A stretch of DNA of 64,000 bases, taken from contig MU832606.1 in NCBI GenBank assembly GCA_029204225.1, positions 1-64,000 of the forward strand, read 5' to 3'. Positions 57,982 through 64,000 of the stretch are shown here, in pieces; the first letter of the stretch is position 1, and the number at the start of each line of letters is the position of its first letter. Position numbers and translations under genes: made by a program. This stretch comes from Diphasiastrum complanatum. Taxonomy: Eukaryota; Streptophyta; Lycopodiopsida; Lycopodiales; Lycopodiaceae. The notes beneath the pieces are model-generated. The model made no database searches. It was given only the letters and a program-made list of their open reading frames with translations, and had not been told where the DNA came from.

Positions 57982-59660
57982 TTGCAAACCAGATTAGTGG
58001 AAAGATCTGCATCAGATCCAGCTACTGTCAAAATCTCAGGTCAATCAGTGCAAGGAGAAAAAAGTTATCAAGGAAAAACCATCGCAAAAGGCCTAAAATT
58101 CATTCTAGCCGATCAGATCGATCAGATCCTTGAAGATCCAGATTGCATCCTATTGTATAAGCAAGATCCAATCACTTTGGAATCCATCATCGGATGAATC
58201 TGAGATCGGGATGATCAATAGCACGAAGGATAGCAAATCAGGCACCACACCTTCCCAAATTGGCAGTTGTGCAACAAGAGGCAAAATCGGAACCAACACC
58301 AATGGATCCAATGGGCCAACCTGTACCTGTCGCACCCTTGCATGCAGTTCGGAGAGCACCACGGATGGAGATACCAAAATACGACGGATCCTCGGATCCC
58401 ATCCGATTCCTCCAAATCTATGAGCAAGCTTGTGAAATCTACGACGAACGAACACCTGCGGAGAAGCTGATGCTATTCCCTATGTCCTTACTTGCAATGG
58501 CTCGGAATTGGTTTTTCAACTTGTCAGAGGAAGAGAAATCCACCTAGGAAGCGGTTAAAGCGGCTCTCATTACGCGCTTAAAACCAAGAAAGTTTCTGGA
58601 AGACCTGTTTCTGCTGCTAAGCAAAGTCAAGATGGGAAAACGAGAAAGGGTCCGGGATTATATTGAATGGGTCAGACATCTACGATCCGAGTGCAGTGCA
58701 GCCCTGACTCCCGATCATGCGGTGATCATGTGGTTCCTAGTCAGATTACCACGAAGCATCAGAAGAGAACTGAAAAGACGAGAGCAGTACGCTACTCTGC
58801 AAGAAGCTATGGAAGATGCCATCAGGGAAGAGGATGAGAGATCTGATGACAAATATCCTTCCACCCACATTCCTACTCCCTCGATCGCATCATCATCATC
58901 AAATGCATCTGTTCTATCCACAGAACTATTGTTGGAGCAAATGACAAAATTACACAAACAGCAGATGGAGCAACTTACGGCACAGTTTGACCAGAAACTG
59001 AAGGCCTTACAAGGAACTGTAGCAGTAACTCCACATCAATCGGAACCAACCCAGCTGCAGTATCCTCGACGAGAAAATGTATGGTGTTCAGTATGCACGC
59101 AAAACCATACAACAAACGAGTGTCCAATCCTAAAGCAAAATCTGAGACTGACACATAGATTCTGCCATCTGTGCAATGCAACATCGCACGATACGACATT
59201 TTGCTTGTTTAACCCCAGGGTTGTTCAATAGAAGAGAGGTCCTTATCAGACTTATTATCCTTATCATCAAGGGGCACCTAACGCGGCACCAAGGTACGGC
59301 GCACCCAATCAACCACAACGCATGGCCTTACCTGCTCCACCAGGGCCAGCCAATCAAAAAGTGGCCCATGTAAACCTGACAGCAGCAGAACAACAATTGC
59401 AAATGTCACCTCAACCTGAGCAGCAGCAGTAGTACGGACCAGATGAACCATTTATGGATCCTGTCATAAATGAATATGTATCAGCCTATGCAGCTCAAAC
59501 TCAACGTCAAGGTGGAAGAAATTACGGCTGCTACGGGTGCGGCGAGGGACACAGAATTGCCAAATGTCCCTACAAAGGACAATATACAACCTCCTGCTGG
59601 GATTGCGGTTATGTACATTGTTTCAAGAATTGTCCATTTAAACCTGGAACCAGAATGGGC
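57982..59660 (+). pseudogene. Gypsy gag with four CCHC zinc knuckles
   Basis: Plus strand in at least two frames. An N-terminal part begins near 57982 and stops at 58195; the capsid-type core follows: APRMEIPKYDGSSDPIRFLQIYEQACEIY (about 58350-58440), MARNWFFNLSEEE, then a stop at 58543, and in the continued frame MGKRERVRDYIEWVRHLRSECSAAL from 58632. A coiled stretch (LLLEQMTKLHKQQMEQLTAQFDQKL) precedes four knuckles: CSVCTQNHTTNEC, CHLCNATSHDTTFC, CYGCGEGHRIAKC and CWDCGYVHCFKNC. Stops at 59229 and 59429 separate them. The frame then ends at 59675, where the sequence has jumped to the end of pol. Gag binds and packages element RNA. Confidence 0.87.
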
Positions 59661-60535
59661 TGCCGACATTGTTGAATATCTAATGCAGGGCCAACCAGAC
59701 AAATCACTACCAAAGGCGGAACAGTGGAAATTGATCTTGAAACCTAGACCTTATCAGCTGATTGTCGGCCAGTTGTACCGAAGAAGTCCAGACGAAATTC
59801 TTCGACGGTGTATTCTTCCTCATGAGACCACCCAGATCATTTCACTTTCACATGAAGGCACGGGTGGAGGTCATTTTGCATCTGACATTACAGTTCGCAA
59901 GATCCTGCAATCAGGATGTTGGTGGCCAACGATTCATAAAGACACAGAGGAATACTTGAAAAAGTGTGATGTGTGCCAAAGGGCAAGAAGACCAACGAGA
60001 TTGAACTATGATCTACTGCACCCAATCTTAGCCCAAGCACCGTTCAAAAAATGGGGATTGGATTATATTGGTCCAATTCACCCTGCAGCGAGGAGTTCCC
60101 AGGCTCGCTACATAATCGTAGCCACAGACTACCTCACCAAATGGGTTGAAGCCAAGGCAGTACGAGTAGCAGACGCTAGGACCACTACCAAGTTCCTTTA
60201 TGAAAATATCATTGTGTGCTTCGGGTGCCCGGTGGAACTAGTCAGTGATCGCGGAAGCCATTTCATCAACGAGACCATCAAGGTCATGTTGGAGAAATTC
60301 TTCGTGATCCACATAACCAGTACGCCTTATTATCGTCTTGGTAATGGGCAAGCAGAATCATCCAATAAGATCCTATGTAGCGTGCTCACGAAAAAAGTTG
60401 AAGCTAGCAGATCAGATTGGGAACACAAGTTGCATGCTGCACTGTGGGCATTTAGGACAGCATATAAAGGGAGCACCGATCAAACACCCTTCCAATTGGT
60501 ATATGGTCAGGATGTTGTGATGCCAGTAGAGTTTA
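59645..60535 (+). CDS. Gypsy RNase H-integrase junction and integrase, 3' end cut
   Basis: Open frame with PEWAADIVEYLMQGQ (spacer between RNase H and integrase), then integrase: HHCC zinc domain with HEGTGGGHF, LQSGCWWPTIHKD and CDVCQRARRP; catalytic core with KKWGLDYIGPI, VATDYLTKWVEAKA (first Asp), SDRGSHFINETIK (second Asp) and NGQAESSNKIL (Glu); then FQLVYGQDVVMPVEF. All three acidic residues are present and no stop interrupts the ~290 codons. Protease, RT and RNase H are missing because of a deletion joining gag directly to this point with a frame change. The frame runs on to 60642, but the last ~35 codons lie in an inserted copia LTR. On its own it cannot transpose. Confidence 0.9.
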
Positions 60536-61204
60536 TTGCACTTGTTTATGCTATCTTGAATACTGAGATGGTATTCACTATATACATAAATTTCACAGGC
60601 GTGCAGATGAAGAATGTACAAAAGTGGTTGTGCCGTCTGTAGGAGATCATGAAAGCTATTGTTGTTGTCAAATCTGATTGCATAGTGCATAGAACGGGCA
60701 TGAAGAGACTGCGATGTCGGGCTTCGCCAAAAATAATGTTGGTGAAAATGCGAAAATTGAGACACCCTTTGGCCTTTGGCCTTGTCATTAACTAAGGGCA
60801 ACCTGTGCTCTTTTAAAGGCAAGTGTTGCTTTTTTAGAGGCAAGTTTTTGCTTGTCATAAAATGCGTGTAAAAATATAGTGTCGCATTTTTTGTCTTTTT
60901 TGCTGTCATCAAATACATGCAAAAATGCAGTGTCGCATCTTGTCATAAGATGCGTGTAAAAGTGCAATGTCGCATTTTTCATTTGTTCAATTTTACTTGT
61001 AAATATGCAAGCTGTGCAACTGTCGCATTTTTCGCCTGTCATAAATAGTGAATAAAAATGCAGACTGTTGCAATTGTCGTCTTTTTCACCTATCTTATTT
61101 ACGTGTAAATATGCATACTGTGGAACAACACAAGTAAAATACAGCAGCATGAATGGAGGCAAATTAACATAGGTTTTAGGAGAGTAGAGGAAATAAATCC
61201 AACA
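60536..61204 (-). repeat. Copia-D 3' LTR, minus orientation
   Basis: Ends ...AAATCCAACA on the plus strand, followed by tcccccctta, the polypurine tract of the minus strand. The left end is set where gypsy integrase similarity stops (TGCACTTGTTTATGC) and is approximate. The interior has four or five units containing TGTCATAAAATGCGTGTAAA and GTGTCGCATTTTT. Confidence 0.75.
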
Positions 61205-61211
61205 TCCCCCC

Positions 61212-62288
61212 TTAATCTGGATCCGTGAATGCCTTGATCTTCAGACTAAGCAATGCACAAAACATGTTGTGTGCATTAACACTTAATGCCTTTGTAAATA
61301 TATTTGCAACCATGTCCTGCGTTCTACAGTACGTTAAGCTTACCTCCTTGTTGAGAAGCTTGCCCTTGATATAGTGATATCGGATCTCAATGTGCTTACT
61401 CCTAGAGTGAAATCTAGGGTTCGCTGATAAGGCAATAGCACTATGATTATCACATAATATGATAGTAGGGTTGTATATATCCAAACTAATGTCTCATAGT
61501 AAATTTCTCAATCAAAATGCTTCTTTAAAAGACTAAGAAGAAGAAACGTATTCTACCTCTGTAGATGAAAGAGTGATAGAGGTTTGCTTACGACCATTCT
61601 ATGAGATAGGACCGTCGTTGAAGAAGAATGTAAATCTAGATGTGGACTTACGATTGTCTACATCTCCTCCCCAGCTTGTATCAGAATATCCACTGAACCA
61701 ATGAAGATTGTTGTTGTTGACTTCTCCATAGCAGATGCACTAGTCCATGGTAGATCGAATATACTTCATGACTCTTATGAGAGCCTTCCAATGAGTAATG
61801 TCAGGATTAGCCATAAATTGGCTGAGTGAGCTTACTACAAAAGAGATGTTAGGTCTTGTACAGACCGTTGCGTGCATGAGAGATCCAAGTATCGATTGAT
61901 AAAGATACTCTCTCATCTGCTCCTCTTTCTGCTTGATTTGAGGGCATTGGTCCCTTGACATATGCAGGCCTGGATCCATCGGTGAGTGAGCTAACTTACA
62001 GTTTATCAGATCTGCTAAGGACATTATGAAGATACCTTTGTTGAGTGATATAAATCAATCTTTTCGCTTTGTCTCAGTGGATTTGAATGCCCAGACAAAA
62101 GTGAGCTTCACCCAGGTCAGTCATGTCGAACTCAGAAAATAGCATCTGTTTAGCATCCTTAACTAAAATGGTATTGTTGTTGAAAAGCAACGTATCATCC
62201 ACATATAAGGTGATGACAATGAAGGATTGTTGCACCGACTTGGAATAGACGTTGCAATCAGTAGTGTTTGGTTGGAAACCTTGTTGGA
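61212..62288 (-). pseudogene. Copia-D RT end and RNase H (broken, 5' part displaced)
   Basis: Minus strand from 62288: TLYVDDTLLFNNN (catalytic box near 62200), FDMTDLGEAHFCLGIQIH then a stop, and MSLADLINCKLAHSPMDPGLHMS, YQSILGSLMHATVCTRPNISFVVSSLSQFM (62020-61790). RNase H follows in changing frames with IILCDNHSAIALSANPRFHSRSKHIEIRYHYIKGKLL, then VANIFTKALS, and a stop at 61212. The sequence is closest to family A in its RNase H. The upstream part was separated by insertion of a family-B copia at 62289. Confidence 0.88.
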
Positions 62289-63290
62289 TGAGAATGAAAA
62301 AACAAAATATTCCTAACTACAAAGCTTTGCTAGCTTTCAGCCCTCAGCCTAACGAAGATGTTCGCGAACACGAAAGTCAGGAGACACGAAGCACGAAAAG
62401 TTTTGCGAACTTGAAAGTGAAAGAAAACGAAGATGAACGGTTCACGAACTTGAAAGTCAAAGCAGACGAAGACGAACAGTTTGTGAACTCAAAAGACTCA
62501 CAAACGAGAATCATTTGTGGTCCAGTACGAGACAAGGCAAACGACCAAAACGAAACCTTCTCCTGCCCTCCCCGCTCCAGAGAGTACTAGCGAGATCATG
62601 CAATTACCTAGAAGTACATAAATCTGATGGCATGATGTCAGCAGATACATTTTAGGTCATGGCTAATCTGCCACTCTTATATTTCCCTGATTAGTTGTAG
62701 ATGTTTAATCACTCTAATCTTAGATTTACATAGAGCGACTATACTTACTGGATGTTACTTGACATATAGATCAACAGAGTACACATACAGTCTAAGGTAG
62801 TAGTCTGATGCAAGAAGGCAATCAACACAAAAAATACAGAATACATGTCCGCCTACGTGCGAAGACAATTCTGTCTAGGATCTGTAGATCCAACTGTCCG
62901 CTGGTAAAACGAGACGATTGCTCGTGAGAGAACTATGTTTCTCCCACGCCAACGCACTACGTGGATTTGCATGCAGTGCTTGAAGAAATCAGAGAAAGAT
63001 CTATATAGATGATTTTCTTGTTGTGTCTGATCTCGAATGCTAATGTCGTTTGCTGTTTATTTGTGTGTCTAAGTTTTCTTGTTCATTTGAATTCCGCACC
63101 TTGGTTGAAACTATGTTGAATGCTGCATTAATTTTATAAACATAGATCAGTAGTGCCTGACTACACTCTGGAGAACTGTAGGAGTGATTCAGCTGGCAGT
63201 GTCCAGCAATCGCATCCGAACTCCATCCGAGGGCAAGAGAGTTGTGGTTCCTTCTCAAAAGCTTCGCGACTGCGATCTTGATTCCCTTCA
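62289..63290 (+). repeat. Family-B copia 5' LTR, second copy
   Basis: Starts TGAGAATGAAAAAAC and ends CCCTTCA. It shares with the inverted LTRs at 46497 and 51892 the order AAGC(C/T)TTGCTAGCTTTC, ATGTTCGCGAAC, GCTAATCTGCCACTCTT, the tRNA-like TTAGTTGTAGATGTTTAAT and the GATCTATAGATCC-type 3' part. It is clearly more diverged from them than they are from each other. Confidence 0.85.
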
Positions 63291-63291
63291 G

Positions 63292-63304
63292 TGGCATCAA
63301 AGCG
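63292..63304 (+). promoter_or_regulatory. Family-B primer-binding site, variant
   Basis: TGGCATCAAAGCG one base after the LTR, differing at two positions from TGGTATCAGAGC. It stands in the right place for the copia site. Confidence 0.7.
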
Positions 63305-63406
63305 AATCATCCTATCATATTCTGACATAGCCAAGAAGCTAGCAGATCCAGGAGGCCAAACATTCAAACAAACAACCATCAACAAGGGAACAGACTCCAA
63401 GAAGCA

Positions 63407-64000
63407 ATGGCTTCAATCAGCAGCATGCATAGCAAGATCTGCACAATACTTGATTCTTCAAGATCTAACTTTCTAGCCTGGAAAGTTAAGACATCACTCA
63501 TACTCAAGGGTGAAGGACTATTCCCCTGGGTGGATGGCACAGAAGAAATGCCTACGACAATAGGCAAGGAGCTACGTGAATGGAGGGAGAAAAACGACAA
63601 GGCAGTAGCCTTGCTATCATCTTCCATCGAAGATAGTCTCACACTTGACCTGGCTACACTCTCCAAAGCTAAGGAGATGTGGGATGCATTACTCACCAGA
63701 TTTCAGACAAAATCAAGAAGTCAAATCATGATGCTGGAGAATCAGCTGATGAATTTGCAGTGGGATGGAAAAGACCTCACTTCTTTTGTAAGAAAGATGA
63801 AGGATCTATTTCTGTCACAACATAACTTTGGAGCAGAGAACGTTGTGTCAGTTGAGAAGCAGCTCACGTACCTGTTGAGAACCTTACCCAGATCATTCCA
63901 GACGACAAGAATCCTGATCGCGAAAGATCCCACCATGCACCTCAAAAAGGCGATTGTCAAGATTCGAGAGGAAGTCGAGGCCAGAGAACATCTTGATCAC
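63407..64000 (+). CDS. Family-B copia gag, open to the window end
   Basis: From the ATG at 63407 (MASISSMHSKICTILDSSRS) the frame is open for all 198 codons to the window edge, so the C-terminal end is not seen. The start lies about 100 bp after the primer-binding site and is the first ATG of this frame. Landmarks are NFLAWKVKTSLILKGEGLFPW, PTTIGKELREWREKNDKAVA, SSIEDSLTLDLATLSKAKEMW, QIMMLENQLMNLQWDGKDL and LTYLLRTLPRSFQTTRI, the UBN2/copia gag core. It is collinear with the broken gag at 51870-51499 on the other strand, without that copy's stop. It forms the RNA-packaging shell protein. This is the only undamaged gag in the window. Confidence 0.93.
   Translation, partial: MASISSMHSKICTILDSSRSNFLAWKVKTSLILKGEGLFPWVDGTEEMPTTIGKELREWREKNDKAVALLSSSIEDSLTLDLATLSKAKEMWDALLTRFQTKSRSQIMMLENQLMNLQWDGKDLTSFVRKMKDLFLSQHNFGAENVVSVEKQLTYLLRTLPRSFQTTRILIAKDPTMHLKKAIVKIREEVEAREHLDH

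Noticed and set aside
58150-58455. Minus-strand frames opposite gypsy gag
   Set aside because: Antisense of the gag frame that carries the capsid-type motifs.

Overview
The window looks like nuclear DNA of a land plant, most likely a fern or another plant with a large, transposon-rich genome. Spliced genes with plant-type GT/AG introns, a DYW-class PPR gene and a plant DUF688-type gene sit between nested Ty1/copia and Ty3/gypsy LTR retrotransposons, long (CT)n/(AT)n/(GA)n microsatellites and minisatellites. The lineage is an inference; no species can be named from the sequence alone. No bacterial operon, CRISPR array, rRNA or confident tRNA was seen.

Layout. 1-5.0 kb: the 3' seven exons of a heparanase-like (GH79) gene on the plus strand, with both catalytic glutamates intact. 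5.8-6.7 kb: decayed PIF1/Helitron-type helicase on the minus strand. 7.6-9.35 kb: 5'-truncated copia RT-RNase H followed by an LTR and then, unexpectedly, a primer-binding site. 11.2-12.5 kb: GC-rich block with degenerate repeats. 12.5-19.8 kb: a gag-only element split by a complete but decayed copia element ('family A', 13525-19590, minus strand, target duplication CAAAC). 20.3-22.7 kb: a DUF688-like two-exon gene with a tandem repeat in its leader. 24.2-26.1 kb: microsatellites and a degenerate minisatellite that ends in a copia LTR terminus. 26.7-34.6 kb: gypsy integrase scrap, two copia 3' halves joined head to head, then a 5'-truncated gypsy element. 34.65-35.9 kb: a broken E/E+/DYW PPR gene. 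36-46 kb: mostly non-coding, with microsatellites, a GC-rich tandem repeat with inverted arms, a CGAAAAATTCG minisatellite and a very young 336-bp duplication. 46.5-53.0 kb: a second complete copia element ('family B', minus strand, target duplication TCTAA). 54.1-64 kb: copia fragments, then a three-deep nest: gypsy element (gag with four zinc knuckles, most of pol deleted) inserted in a family-A LTR; copia 'D' inserted in that gypsy; a plus-strand family-B copia, with open gag running off the window end, inserted in copia D.

Working together: only the GH79 gene and the DUF688-like gene look like functional host genes. The retroelement proteins are mostly interrupted. The best candidate for recent activity is the family-B copy at the right edge, whose gag is open for 198 codons. 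I found no convincing new multi-gene system. The more unusual signals are structural: a gag-only element hosting another element, a gypsy element with four CCHC knuckles and a leader full of oppositely oriented short motifs, a sequence box shared by different copia LTRs, and a DYW domain whose catalytic Glu is replaced by Ala.
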